This document shows positions 45,665-54,620 of a DNA stretch of 64,000 bases, one piece after another. Both the position numbers and the translations under genes were made by a program. The notes beneath the pieces were generated by a model. The model had not been told where the DNA came from and searched no databases. It saw only the letters and a list, made by a program, of their open reading frames with translations. Every line of letters begins with the position of its first letter. The first letter of the stretch is position 1. This stretch comes from FEN-1219 sp963744305. GTDB taxonomy: Bacteria > Pseudomonadota > Gammaproteobacteria > Steroidobacterales > Rariloculaceae. The stretch spans positions 248,001-312,000 of the forward strand of contig CAVUTF010000040.1 in assembly GCA_963744305.1 (NCBI GenBank), read 5' to 3'.

Positions 45665-46900
45665 CTACTCGACGAAGCGTATCCGGGTATAGGAGCGCTG
45701 CTCGATCTGCCGGCCCATGAACACGCGCGGCTCGAAGCGCCACTGTTGCACAGCCGCGACCGCCTCCCGGCGAAAGAAGTTTTCGTGGGATGCGTCTGCG
45801 ATGGCGACGTCGCGGACGGCGCCGTCCGGTGCCACGATGAATTCGACGTCCACCCAACCTTCGAGCCGCCGCTCGAGCGCCCGTTCTGGGTAGACGGGCG
45901 CGACATAATTCACGACCTTCAGCGCGGAGGCGGGAAGCGGTTTAGCCGCTTCCATTGCGATGAGCTGATCCGTCCACGCTTCACGCGCGTTGCGCACGTT
46001 CGCGCTTCCGCCTTCGAGCAGCTCCGCTTCGGTGATCCACGTGTCGGCCGCGTCAGTGTCGAGCCCCTCGAGCGATTGACTTGCGCGCGACAGAAACTCG
46101 GCGGCGAGACGCGCACGCGCCTTCTGCGTAAGCTCGTGATCAGGATTCGCATCCGTGAGCACCGCCACGAAATGTTTGGCGCTCTGCTCGGCGGGCGTCA
46201 ACAAGCGGCTCGCACTCATCGCCTGGTCGAATTGCTTGTTGGCTTCCACGATGGGATCCACGACCGGCCGCCGTGGAGCTTCCTGCACCGCGACGATAAC
46301 CGGAGCCACGACGGGAATGGCTTGCTGCACCGGAATCTCGGGACGGAACGCCTCGGCGGCGCTTGCGCGCGCCGGACCGACGTCCGGCAAGAGGCGTGCT
46401 TCGAGGGCTTTTGCGCCCTCGTGATCGGGCAGGGCCTCGAGGACGCGGTTCGTGGTGCTGCGCGCGTCGTCGAAACGGCCCTGCTCCAATGCGGTTTCTG
46501 CGCGCCTCACGAGCTCCTCGGCGACCTTGGTCAAGCCTTCGAGCGCAGCCGCATTGTCGGGCTCACCCTTGACCACCTTCGCATAGAGCGTCCACGCGCT
46601 GTATTCCTCGGGCTCGACCAGCATGCCGGCGTCGAACGCAAGCTGCGCCATGCGTAACGGGTCATCGAGTGTCGTCTCCACCCCAGTCGCTTGATCCGGA
46701 ACTGGCGGCTGGTCGAGCACTGCGAGCACAGGCACGGGCGGGTCGTGGGATGCGGTCACCGTGCGTTCATCGCCGGACGACCAAGGTTGTGAGATCAACA
46801 ACCACGCGACGCCAACGGTTGCGACGCCGCCGCCAGCGACCCACAAAATCAAGTCGCTCTGCCGCCCAGCGTCGTTACGCGCGGATTTCGTAGAGCTCAT
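45665..46900 (-). CDS. TonB-family energy transducer with helical (TPR-like) region
   Basis: A 411-residue membrane protein: cytoplasmic start, one membrane helix around residues 17-36 (LILWVAGGGVATVGVAWLL), a Pro-rich periplasmic segment, and an Ala/Glu-rich helical part with TPR-like repeats (DDARSTTNRVLEALPDHEGA). The C-terminal TonB domain has VNYVAPVYPERALERRLEGW, VDVEFIVAPDGAVRDVAIAD and REAVAAVQQWRFEPRVFMG. It would contact outer-membrane receptors if energised by an ExbB-ExbD pair, encoded elsewhere. The ATG lies three bases after the regulator stop at 46904, so it is co-transcribed with signalling genes, an unusual setting. Confidence 0.82.
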   Translation of the reverse strand: MSSTKSARNDAGRQSDLILWVAGGGVATVGVAWLLISQPWSSGDERTVTASHDPPVPVLAVLDQPPVPDQATGVETTLDDPLRMAQLAFDAGMLVEPEEYSAWTLYAKVVKGEPDNAAALEGLTKVAEELVRRAETALEQGRFDDARSTTNRVLEALPDHEGAKALEARLLPDVGPARASAAEAFRPEIPVQQAIPVVAPVIVAVQEAPRRPVVDPIVEANKQFDQAMSASRLLTPAEQSAKHFVAVLTDANPDHELTQKARARLAAEFLSRASQSLEGLDTDAADTWITEAELLEGGSANVRNAREAWTDQLIAMEAAKPLPASALKVVNYVAPVYPERALERRLEGWVDVEFIVAPDGAVRDVAIADASHENFFRREAVAAVQQWRFEPRVFMGRQIEQRSYTRIRFVE

Positions 46901-46903
46901 ACG

Positions 46904-48010
46904 TCATACCCACAAACGCTTCATGTTCTTGAGCTTCGCGAGAATGCCGTCGACGAGGCCGGTCGCGTCATGGGCCGCATCCACTTCGTGGCGTTTGACG
47001 AGATCGGGGTTCTTCAACAGCATGCGATGGTGCTGCAGCGCAGCCTGCAAGCTGATCGCGCAACGGCCGGCCGACAACGGCTTGCGCAAGAATCGGAAGA
47101 TTTGTCCGTGGTTGATCAGCCACACCATGTCGAGGACGTCGCGGTGCTGCGATACGGCGATTGTCACGAGCTCCGGCACGTGCTCCTTGAGTCGCGCCGT
47201 CATCGCTTGGATCGTCGATTTGTCGTCGGAGACGTCGGTCACCAGGACGCCGGGGCGATGCTCGTCGAGAAGCTTGACGACATGCACGATGTTGCCCGCG
47301 CGATAGACGGGCAAACGGCCGCGCACGGCTTTCTGCACGGTATCGAGAACCTCGTCGTCACTCGAGAACACGACGATGCCGAGGCCGGTTGCGAGCTTTG
47401 GGCGCGTCTGCGTCGTCGGACTCGAGTCTGCTGCCGGCGGAATTTTCGGTGGGGGAATGATGGCGGTCGTCGAGGCGCGCTCGACTGGCTCCTCGGCCGC
47501 CGGCGCGGTATCGGGCAGAGCACGGTGCGGCGAGCTGATCTCGGTTACCGTGTCGCTCTCCAGAACGATCTCGAGCGTGTCCTCCGGAGACAGAACCTCG
47601 CGCGGCGGCGGAGCCGGGGCTTCGCGGGCGAGCTTCGCCGCGAGCTCGATGGTCTCACGCAACTGCTTCGGCGCGCACGGCTTGGTCAAGAAGCGGAAGA
47701 CCTCACTCTCGTTGATCGAGCCTTCGACCGCGTCGAGATCGGCGTATCCCGTCAACAGTATTCGCACCGTGCGCGGCGACAAGGCACGCACCTGTGTCAG
47801 AACCTCGACGCCGGTCATTTTCGGCATGCGATGGTCGGCGACGATGACGTCGATGTCTTTGTTCTTGACGATGCTGAGTGCTTCGGCGCCATGCGACGCC
47901 AGGAACAGCTCGAACTGTCGGCGAAACATGATGCGCATCGAGTTCAAAACACGCTGCTCGTCGTCGACGAACAGTAGGCGAGGGCGGTAGCCGGCGGTTG
48001 CTTCCGTCAT
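46904..48010 (-). CDS. Response regulator with one intact and one degenerate receiver domain
   Basis: A 368-residue protein without an output domain. The first receiver is complete: LLFVDDEQRVLNSMRIMFRR (acidic pair), DVIVADHRMPKMTGVEVL (phospho-Asp), ILLTGYADLDAV (Thr) and VFRFLTKPCAPKQL (Lys). This type resembles the receivers of RpfG-like regulators. After a Pro-rich linker (about 130-210) a second receiver-like domain follows (LGIVVFSSDDEVLDTVQKAV, PGVLVTDVSDD, FRFLRKPLSAGR), where the acidic pocket is reduced. It probably acts by protein contact. It lies four bases after the kinase stop. Confidence 0.85.
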   Translation of the reverse strand: MTEATAGYRPRLLFVDDEQRVLNSMRIMFRRQFELFLASHGAEALSIVKNKDIDVIVADHRMPKMTGVEVLTQVRALSPRTVRILLTGYADLDAVEGSINESEVFRFLTKPCAPKQLRETIELAAKLAREAPAPPPREVLSPEDTLEIVLESDTVTEISSPHRALPDTAPAAEEPVERASTTAIIPPPKIPPAADSSPTTQTRPKLATGLGIVVFSSDDEVLDTVQKAVRGRLPVYRAGNIVHVVKLLDEHRPGVLVTDVSDDKSTIQAMTARLKEHVPELVTIAVSQHRDVLDMVWLINHGQIFRFLRKPLSAGRCAISLQAALQHHRMLLKNPDLVKRHEVDAAHDATGLVDGILAKLKNMKRLWV

Positions 48011-48014
48011 AGGG

Positions 48015-49898
48015 TTAGACAGCCTCGGCGAATGCGGGCTGGTCGCTTTCGTCCTCGGTGGAATCGCCGTTCGGGGAGTCGCTGGGGTTGGCCTGCGCGG
48101 CGCTCGCCGTGCTCTTGATCGGCAATATCACGGTGAACGCCGAGCCCTTGCCGACCTTCGACTCGACCAACAGGTCACCGCCGTGGCTGCGAATGATCTC
48201 GTCGACGATCGACAGTCCGAGGCCGGTGCCCGTGCCGACTTCCTTCGTCGTGAAGAACGGATCACGAATCTTCGCGAGATTCTCCTCGGGTATTCCGCAA
48301 CCGGTATCCGCGATGCGAATTGCGACGTGGCGTTCGTCATGCAGACGCGTCGTGATCACGATCTCGCCGTAATCCTCGATCGCCTGCGCGGCATTGGTGA
48401 TGATGTTCAGAAACACCTGGTTGATCTGCGAAGGCGAGCATTCGATCTCGGGAACCTCCCCGTAGAACTTGCGCACGTCAGCCTTGTGCTTGAGGATGTT
48501 CTTCGCGATCAGCAGCGTTTTGTCCATGCCGGCGTTCACGTCGAAGCTTGCGACCGGTGCGCGGTCGAGACGGCTGAAGTCCTTCAGGCTGCGCGCCATT
48601 TCGGTCAGCTCGCTAAGCCCCTCGATGCTGTCGCGTGCAAGGTCCTGCGCTTCCTCGACGTTCGCCTCTAGCTCCGCGTCCCGCAGCAGCATCTTCACTT
48701 CCTTGAGCGCCGTGACGAAGCTGCGTCTGGTACTCGGCGCGGTCTGCGAAGTCCTCGGCCTTGATGCTGAACGCGGCCGTGCAGTGCTTGACGAACTCGT
48801 GCATGAGGTTGAGTCGTTCCTGGATGAGCTCTGCATTGTTCGTGAGATACAGCAGCGGGGTGTTGATCTCGTGGCTGATGCCGGCCACCAACTGACCGAG
48901 CGACGACATTTTCTCCGCTTGGACCAGCTGGACCTGTGACTCCTTCAGATCCGAGAGCGTGCCGGCGAGCTCATTCGTGCGCTCGGAGACGCGCTGCTCG
49001 AGGGACTCATTGAGCTCCCGCCAGCTCGCTGTTCGCGCGGTTGATCTCGCGGTAGCTGCTGTGGAGTCGGACGGCGATCAAGCCGACGGCGAGCAGTAGG
49101 ACGACCGCATAGACGGACAACATCAATCGCGCCTCGTCCACCCGCGCCACTGTGCTGCGATATAGCTCGGCTGCCGCGAGGCTCAAGTTCGTTGCGCTCG
49201 CGACGACCGGTGTGCCGGCGAGCTGCACGAGCTTGCTGCGGATGTTGCTCTTCTTGCTCAAGATCGTGTCCGCGCTATCCAGCAGGCGGGGGAGGTCGTT
49301 CGGCATTGCATCGACTCTTCTGATCTCGGTGCAGAGCTGCGACCAATTTGCGCAGCTCGAACTCCTGCACCGTCGCATTCGGCCCCGCGAAGTCGAGAGA
49401 GCCAATCACGAGCTGGAACGCGTCGGCCGATGCGCGGTCGAGATCCATCTCGCGCATCTCCTCGATCACTTGCGCTCCGGAGTCGCGAAGAAAATCGACG
49501 CTGGCGGCATACTGCGCTTGCTCGATCAGCAACTCCTCCGCGAGCCGGGTCGAGTCATTGATCGTGTTCGTGAAGCCGTCAAAGCTATTCTTGAGACGCG
49601 CTTCTTGGCTTGCGCTCCCGCGCATCGCGAACAACGCCGGCGACAGCTTCTTGGGTTGTTCGATCACTCGAGCGAGCAACGCGCGCGCACCTTCGCCCGG
49701 TGCCTGCGCTTGATTCCACGCTGACTCGAGCGTGGCAACGAGCGCGCGGAAGTCTTCGTTGACCCGCTCGAGGTCACCGGCGATCGTGTACTGGGCGACG
49801 TGCACGTCCACCGACAGCGGCCGCGATTCGAGCGCGAGCGATATCAAGAGTCCGAGCGCGGCGAGCGCAAGAACTACGGCGATAGCTGTACGCTTCAT
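48015..49898 (-). CDS. Sensor histidine kinase, three apparent frameshifts
   Basis: A membrane kinase of about 627 residues spread over several frames with good similarity throughout. The N-terminus has an anchor helix (TAIAVVLALAALGLLISLAL) and a helical periplasmic sensor (EDFRALVATLESAWNQAQAP) resembling DAHL-type domains. Shift 1 near 49310 leads to TEIRRVDAMPNDLPRLLDSA and a second helix (LSVYAVVLLLAVGLIAVRLH). Shift 2 near 49015 leads to a coiled coil and the HisKA box LGQLVAGISHEINTPLLYLT. Shift 3 near 48725 leads to the ATPase domain (VFLNIITNAAQAIEDYGEI, ADTGCGIPEENL, GTGLGLSIVDEII). Regulator, TonB and TonB_C genes follow as one operon. The net shift is zero modulo three. Confidence 0.83.
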
Positions 49899-50229
49899 GG
49901 GGAGACCGGTTTACGTAATCGCAGTGCTCCAACACTAGGCAAAACCACGAAACCTTGCAGTGATAGGATTCACAGGAAGGCCTGTCGCCGCATCGCGACG
50001 TTTCACCGTTATGTCGCATGCATCGCGGACGTTCGGCTCGGATTCGAGCAACTCGACGTTCAGCAAGAGGTGTTCTTCGAGGTTTCCGGTTCCTCGAAAC
50101 AGAGTCCGCCGCGCCCGTGATGGAGCCGCCGGCGACTCGCCCTGGCCCGTGTCGCCCTGCGGCCAATTCGCTATGATTGGCGCTTCCGATTGCACGCCCA
50201 AGACAAAACGCTCCAAGAGGTGAATGACA
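49899..50229. other. Divergent promoter interval
   Basis: A 331-base interval between the sensor kinase and the peroxiredoxin, transcribed away from each other. ORFs on both strands here have poor composition. A TATGAT near 50171 inside the inverted repeat GCCAAT/ATTGGC could be part of the peroxiredoxin promoter. I see no gene. Confidence 0.35.
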
Positions 50230-50748
50230 ATGAAGACCTTGCTGCGCGCCGTTTTGGCGTTCGCCGCTACCGCCACCGCGTCGTTGGTGCTCGCCGCTCC
50301 GAAGGAAGGGGAGGCAGCGCCCGACTTCCGGCTTCAGGACCAGAACTCGCAGTGGCACGCGCTCGAAGATTACGCTGGCAAATGGACGGTGCTGTACTTC
50401 TATCCGAAGGCGGACACTCCGGGATGCACGACCGAAGCCTGCGAATTCCGCGATAACATCTTCGCTTTCGAGGAAGCGGGGGTCGCCATCCTAGGCGTAA
50501 GCTTGGACGACGTCGGCTCGCAGAAGGAATTTGCCGAAAAATACCATCTGCCGTTCCCGTTGCTATCCGATGCCAAGCAACAAGTCGCGACGAGCTACGG
50601 TGTGCTGACGACGTTCCGCGATACGCCGGTCGCGAGCCGGCAAACATTCGTAATCGATCCCGCGGGGAAAATTGCGAAACACTATCCCCAAGTGAATCCC
50701 GAGACGCACACGAAGCAGGTTCTCGACGACCTGAAGACCCTGATGTAA
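50230..50748 (+). CDS. Exported peroxiredoxin, Bcp/PrxQ type
   Basis: A 172-residue thiol peroxidase with a signal peptide (LLRAVLAFAATATASLVLAA), so it should act in the periplasm. The thioredoxin fold has WTVLYFYPKADTPGCTTEAC, where peroxidatic Cys and resolving Cys are five residues apart as in PrxQ/Bcp, then ILGVSLDDVGSQKEFAEKYH and LPFPLLSDAKQQVATSYGVL. It reduces peroxides with a thiol partner. The ATG at 50230 has AGAGG at nine bases; ATG 50224 is also possible. Its TAA overlaps the ttcA start (TAATG). Confidence 0.9.
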   Translation: MKTLLRAVLAFAATATASLVLAAPKEGEAAPDFRLQDQNSQWHALEDYAGKWTVLYFYPKADTPGCTTEACEFRDNIFAFEEAGVAILGVSLDDVGSQKEFAEKYHLPFPLLSDAKQQVATSYGVLTTFRDTPVASRQTFVIDPAGKIAKHYPQVNPETHTKQVLDDLKTLM

Positions 50749-51647
50749 TGGTCGTCGAACGGGTCGAGCTTCTCGGGGACGCGAGCAGCATCGCAGCTGA
50801 ACCGCCAGCGGTGCCGGAAGCGGAGCTTTCGGCCCGCGACGATCACTCGTCGCCCGCTTCTCAGGCATCGGGGCGTTGGAAAAAACTCCAAGCCGAGCTG
50901 CGAGGCAAGGTCGGCAAGGCGATCATGGACTACGGCATGATTGCCGACGGCGACCGCGTGATGGTTTGTCTATCCGGCGGCAAGGACTCGTATACGCTTC
51001 TCGACGTGCTGCTGAGCCTGCAGCAACGCGCGCCCGTCGCCTTCGATTTGATCGCGGTCAATCTCGATCAGAAGCAGCCCGGCTTTCCGCAAGACGTGCT
51101 GCCGACGTATCTGCGCGATCTGGGCGTCGCATTTCGCATCGTCGAGGAGGACACGTACTCGGTGGTCACTCGCGTCATCGAGCCGGGCAAGACGATGTGC
51201 GGCCTATGCTCGCGGCTGCGTCGTGGGGTCTTGTACCGGGTGGCGAGCGAGCTCGGCGCGAACAAGGTCGCGCTGGGGCACCATCGCGACGATATCGTCG
51301 AGACGATGTTTTTGAACATGTTCTACGGCGGACGCTTGAAAGCGATGCCGCCGAAACTCCTGAGCGACGACGGCAGGCACGTCGTCATTCGGCCGCTCGC
51401 GTACTGCGCCGAGCACGATATCGCGCGTTACGCGCGCGGGAGGGGTTTTCCGATCATCCCGTGCAAGCTATGCGGCTCTCAAGACAACATGAAGCGGCGC
51501 GAGATCAAGGGGATGCTCGCCGCGTGGGAGAAGGAAGACCCCGGCCGCACCGATCGGCTGTTTCGCAGCCTGCAAAACGTGACGGCATCGCACCTCGCCG
51601 ATCGCGCTCTTTTCGACTTCGAGAACCTCGACCCCCAACGCTCCTAG
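50748..51647 (+). CDS. ttcA: tRNA 2-thiocytidine(32) synthetase TtcA
   Basis: A 299-residue ATP-dependent tRNA-thiolating enzyme that makes s2C32. The PP-loop is VMVCLSGGKDSYTLLDVLLS, with the iron-sulphur Cys pairs in GKTMCGLCSRLRRGVLYRVA and IIPCKLCGSQDNMKRREIKG, and GHHRDDIVETMFLNMFYGG. The first 40 residues are a loose acidic extension beyond the E. coli start. The ATG overlaps the peroxiredoxin stop by one base, so they are co-transcribed. Its stop overlaps the convergent kinase gene by four bases. Confidence 0.93.
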   Translation: MVVERVELLGDASSIAAEPPAVPEAELSARDDHSSPASQASGRWKKLQAELRGKVGKAIMDYGMIADGDRVMVCLSGGKDSYTLLDVLLSLQQRAPVAFDLIAVNLDQKQPGFPQDVLPTYLRDLGVAFRIVEEDTYSVVTRVIEPGKTMCGLCSRLRRGVLYRVASELGANKVALGHHRDDIVETMFLNMFYGGRLKAMPPKLLSDDGRHVVIRPLAYCAEHDIARYARGRGFPIIPCKLCGSQDNMKRREIKGMLAAWEKEDPGRTDRLFRSLQNVTASHLADRALFDFENLDPQRS

Positions 51648-52963
51648 CCAGAGCTCGTCGCCGGCTCGAGCCGTTGGATCTGCATCGTGGTATGCGACAT
51701 TTTGTCGATGGCCTCGATCAATTCGCGGGCGTTTGCAAGACGCTGCTGCGCGTCTTTCACGAGCAGGCGGTCGAGCAACGGCTGCAGCGCGCTCAAGTAC
51801 TTGGGGAGCCGCGGCAGCGGCGCCTCGCGGTGCTGGTCGAGGATCGCTTGCATCGAATCGCCGACGTACGGCTTTTCGCCCGTGAGCATGTGATAGAGGA
51901 TTACGCCGAGCGCGTACAGGTCGGTGCGTTCGTCAGTGGGGGCGCCGCTCGCCTGCTCGGGGCTCATGTAGTACGGCGTTCCCGTGATCGCCTCGCCGTC
52001 ACGTTCCCCGGATCGGTTGACTGCGTTGGAGTGGGAAATTCCGAAGTCGATGAGTGCCACGGTGGCCGTGTCGCGGAGCATGATGTTGGCGGGCTTCAGA
52101 TCCCGATGGACGATGCCGGCGGCATGGATGATCGAGAGGGCGTGCGCGATTTCCACCGTATAGCGCAACGCTTCTGCGGGCGGCAACGGCTGCCCGAGTC
52201 GCCCGCCGAGATGGCCTAGCGGAAAGTACTCCATCGCGATGTAGCAATACTGGCTCGTGACGCGGAAATCGTAGATTTCGGCGACTGCCGAATCGTTGAG
52301 ATCGTAGAGCAGCTTGAACTCATCGACGAAGCGCTCGAAGTTGTTGTCGCGCGCCAACGCACCGCGGCCGCGGTGTAGCACTTTGAGCACGACTTCTTTG
52401 CCGCGCTCGCCGCTGAACGCCACGTGCACCGAAACGTTCTCCCGCGTTGCAAGACAGCGCCGCATATCGTAGCCAAATAGACGCGGCGATCCCGAGACGC
52501 TGCCGTCCTTGGGTGCCATCGTTCCGCGCCGTTGCAACATGGCCCGCTGGATCGCGGATACAACCCGCTCGCGCCCGAGCAGGTCTATCGGTATGTAGTC
52601 GAAAGCTCCGGACTTGATCGCCTGAACCGCGCTGTACTCACTGCCCTTTTTCGTGAGCAGGATCGTTGCCGGATTGCTCGGATCCGCTGTGATCGCGCGC
52701 AATGCGCGCAGCGTGGGGTTCTCGGCGGTTCCATCGTTCGCGAAATTGCAGCCGGCCAACAGGACATCGAAGCTCTTGAGGCGCTCGATGTCGCCGACGA
52801 TGTCCTCGAGACTACTGCTCGTCGATTGCACCGACGCGCCCTGCCAACCCTTCATCGCGTAGCGGAGCAGGGTTGCACGAATCTTGCTGTCGGACTCCAG
52901 AATCAGAATCCGCGGCGTGCTGCTGCTTGCGGTGTCCACCGCGCGGAACCGTAGCAAATGCAC
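51644..52963 (-). CDS. Receiver-domain/Ser-Thr kinase fusion protein
   Basis: A 439-residue cytoplasmic protein in two parts. Residues 18-145 form a receiver-like domain (RILILESDSKIRATLLRYAM, FDVLLAGCNF, ATILLTKKGSEYSAVQAIKS and GAFDYIPIDLL); the acceptor Asp position reads AGCNF and the lysine position IDLL, so it is degenerate. Residues about 165-425 are a Hanks-type kinase: VVLKVLH (Lys), GIVHRDLKPANIMLRDT (catalytic loop), LIDFGISHS (DFG), GTPYYMSPEQASG (APE-type) and DLYALGVILYHMLTGEKPY. No membrane helix or PASTA repeats are present. The GTG start at 52963 lacks a clear ribosome site; GTG 52939 is possible. Confidence 0.85.
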   Translation of the reverse strand: MHLLRFRAVDTASSSTPRILILESDSKIRATLLRYAMKGWQGASVQSTSSSLEDIVGDIERLKSFDVLLAGCNFANDGTAENPTLRALRAITADPSNPATILLTKKGSEYSAVQAIKSGAFDYIPIDLLGRERVVSAIQRAMLQRRGTMAPKDGSVSGSPRLFGYDMRRCLATRENVSVHVAFSGERGKEVVLKVLHRGRGALARDNNFERFVDEFKLLYDLNDSAVAEIYDFRVTSQYCYIAMEYFPLGHLGGRLGQPLPPAEALRYTVEIAHALSIIHAAGIVHRDLKPANIMLRDTATVALIDFGISHSNAVNRSGERDGEAITGTPYYMSPEQASGAPTDERTDLYALGVILYHMLTGEKPYVGDSMQAILDQHREAPLPRLPKYLSALQPLLDRLLVKDAQQRLANARELIEAIDKMSHTTMQIQRLEPATSSG

Positions 52964-53008
52964 GATTCGGAATAAGTGATAGGCATCACAAGGGCGTCCC
53001 GGACGCGC

Positions 53009-53626
53009 TCAGCGTGCGGCTTCGGCGCGTTCCCTAACCGCCTCGACGACGCGGGGGAGATCGCGCTTCATCGTGGCACGCACGAAGAAGCGCGGCACCG
53101 GAAGGCCCGGGTCGACTGCGAGCTGATAGACGAGCAGGATCTTGCCGTCCTCTTGCGGCAGCAGCCACCAGCTGCCCTCCATCAATGCGATCGGTCCACT
53201 CACTCGATGCACGTCGATCCGTTCGTAGGGTTGGTAGTCCAAGCGAAATACGTGCTCGAACGTCGGCAGAAAGAACGCAGGCTTCACGGTCTGCACGAAC
53301 AGCTGCGCCTTGCCGTCGTCGACGAGCTCGAGTGAGCGGCAACTCACGACATTCGGCACGTATTCGGGCGCAATCTGGCAGGCCACGAGCACGTCCCAAA
53401 TCGCCTGCGCGGAGGATGCGACGAGCGCCGCGAGCTTCACCTGCACCGTCAACGGCTGCACGTCGCGATCGGCCCGTACGAGCACCTCGCCCGCGCTGAG
53501 CGCTTGCCAATCGAGCCAGCTCAAGTCGGGACCTTCCGCCGCGACTGCGTCGGCCACGGATGCGGCCAACAGCCCGCACCCGACGAGGCGTGCATGCCGG
53601 ATCACACGCTTCGAATCACGAAACAA
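53009..53626 (-). CDS. Exported SRPBCC/START-like lipid-binding protein
   Basis: A 205-residue protein with a signal peptide (LVGCGLLAASVADAVAA, cut before EGPDL). The START/Coq10-like helix-grip fold follows: VQVKLAALVASSAQAIWDVL, YVPNVVSCRSLELVDDGKAQ, FRLDYQPYERIDVHRVSGPI and EGSWWLLPQEDGKILLVYQL, with C-terminal helix KRDLPRVVEAVRERA. Such domains bind hydrophobic ligands. A TTG start with GGAG six bases before it is used; GTG 53605 is an alternative. It lies 26 bases after the FAH-family gene on the same strand. Confidence 0.75.
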   Translation of the reverse strand: MFRDSKRVIRHARLVGCGLLAASVADAVAAEGPDLSWLDWQALSAGEVLVRADRDVQPLTVQVKLAALVASSAQAIWDVLVACQIAPEYVPNVVSCRSLELVDDGKAQLFVQTVKPAFFLPTFEHVFRLDYQPYERIDVHRVSGPIALMEGSWWLLPQEDGKILLVYQLAVDPGLPVPRFFVRATMKRDLPRVVEAVRERAEAAR

Positions 53627-53652
53627 AGACTGCTCCGGGTCTGGGCGCGCTC

Positions 53653-54510
53653 TCAGCCGCCGTCTTCGTCGACGACGTCATTGCGCAGCACGCCGATGCC
53701 GCTGATCTCGACCTCGACGCTGTCGCCGGCCTTCATCCACAACGGCGGTGTGCGTCCCGCACCCACGCCGCCCGGTGTACCCGTCACGATGACGTCGCCC
53801 GGCGCAAGTTGCGTCCATGTCGAGCAGTACTCGATGAGCTGCGGGACGTCGAAACACAGCTCGCCGACGCTTTCATTCTGCACGACCTCGCCGTTCAACC
53901 GCGTAGTGAGCTGCATGCGGGCCGGGTCGGGTTGCTCGTCGCTCGTGACGAGCCATGGGCCAAAGGAGCCGCTACGATGAAAATTCTTGCCGGGCGTCCA
54001 TTGAATGGTGTGCCTCTGGAAATCGCGGACGCTGCCGTCGTTGAAGCAGCTGTAGCCCGCGACGTACTCGTAGGCGCGCGCTCGCGGTACGTGCCTGGCC
54101 GTCTTGCCGATGACCACGGCGAGCTCGCCCTCGTAGTCGAACTGCACCGATGCGCGCGGCCGGATGAGAGGCTGCTCGTGTCCAACGATACTGTCGGCGA
54201 AGCGCACGAACAGCACTGGAAACGGCGGGCGTTCGCGGCCCATTTCCTTGATGTGCGGTAGGTAATTGACACCGACGCACAAGATCTTCGCCGCGGCGTC
54301 CGCGATGACCGGCAGATGAGTCACGTCCGTCAGAGCGCAATCGGGATCGAGCTCTTGCATATCGCGCAGGCGTTGCAGCTCTCCGGCGATGAGCACCTCG
54401 CGCAAGTTGCGAAAGCGGCCCGCGAGCTTGCTGCCCGCGTCGACGATTTGCTCGCCGACCACGATCCCGAAGCTCGGCTTCCGATTCCGCTCGAAGCTGA
54501 TCAAACGCAT
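53653..54510 (-). CDS. Fumarylacetoacetate hydrolase (FAH) family protein
   Basis: A 285-residue protein with an N-terminal cap (RLISFERNRKPSFGIVVGEQ) and the FAH domain from about residue 70: KILCVGVNYLPHIKEMG, metal ligands in VQFDYEGELAVVIGKTARHV, YVAGYSCFNDGSVRDFQRHT, and WTPGKNFHRSGSFGPWLV, ending GDVIVTGTPGGVGAGRTPPL. The family splits C-C bonds in beta-diketo acids or decarboxylates oxaloacetate. The specific substrate is not given by neighbours (thrS upstream, SRPBCC downstream). The ATG at 54510 gives the normal length. Confidence 0.9.
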   Translation of the reverse strand: MRLISFERNRKPSFGIVVGEQIVDAGSKLAGRFRNLREVLIAGELQRLRDMQELDPDCALTDVTHLPVIADAAAKILCVGVNYLPHIKEMGRERPPFPVLFVRFADSIVGHEQPLIRPRASVQFDYEGELAVVIGKTARHVPRARAYEYVAGYSCFNDGSVRDFQRHTIQWTPGKNFHRSGSFGPWLVTSDEQPDPARMQLTTRLNGEVVQNESVGELCFDVPQLIEYCSTWTQLAPGDVIVTGTPGGVGAGRTPPLWMKAGDSVEVEISGIGVLRNDVVDEDGG

Positions 54511-54620
54511 GTCGTTGTCCCCCAAGTCGGTTTTGCCCAGCGGTGTGGGAGTCCTAAGCTTACGCGACCGCGTGCATGACGCGCACGGGGAGTTACTCGA
54601 GTCGAAGTGAAGGTTCCCGC

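Noticed and set aside
49935..50276. 113-codon minus-strand ORF before the peroxiredoxin gene
   Set aside because: It overlaps the start of a confident peroxiredoxin gene, has no ribosome site and matches no family.
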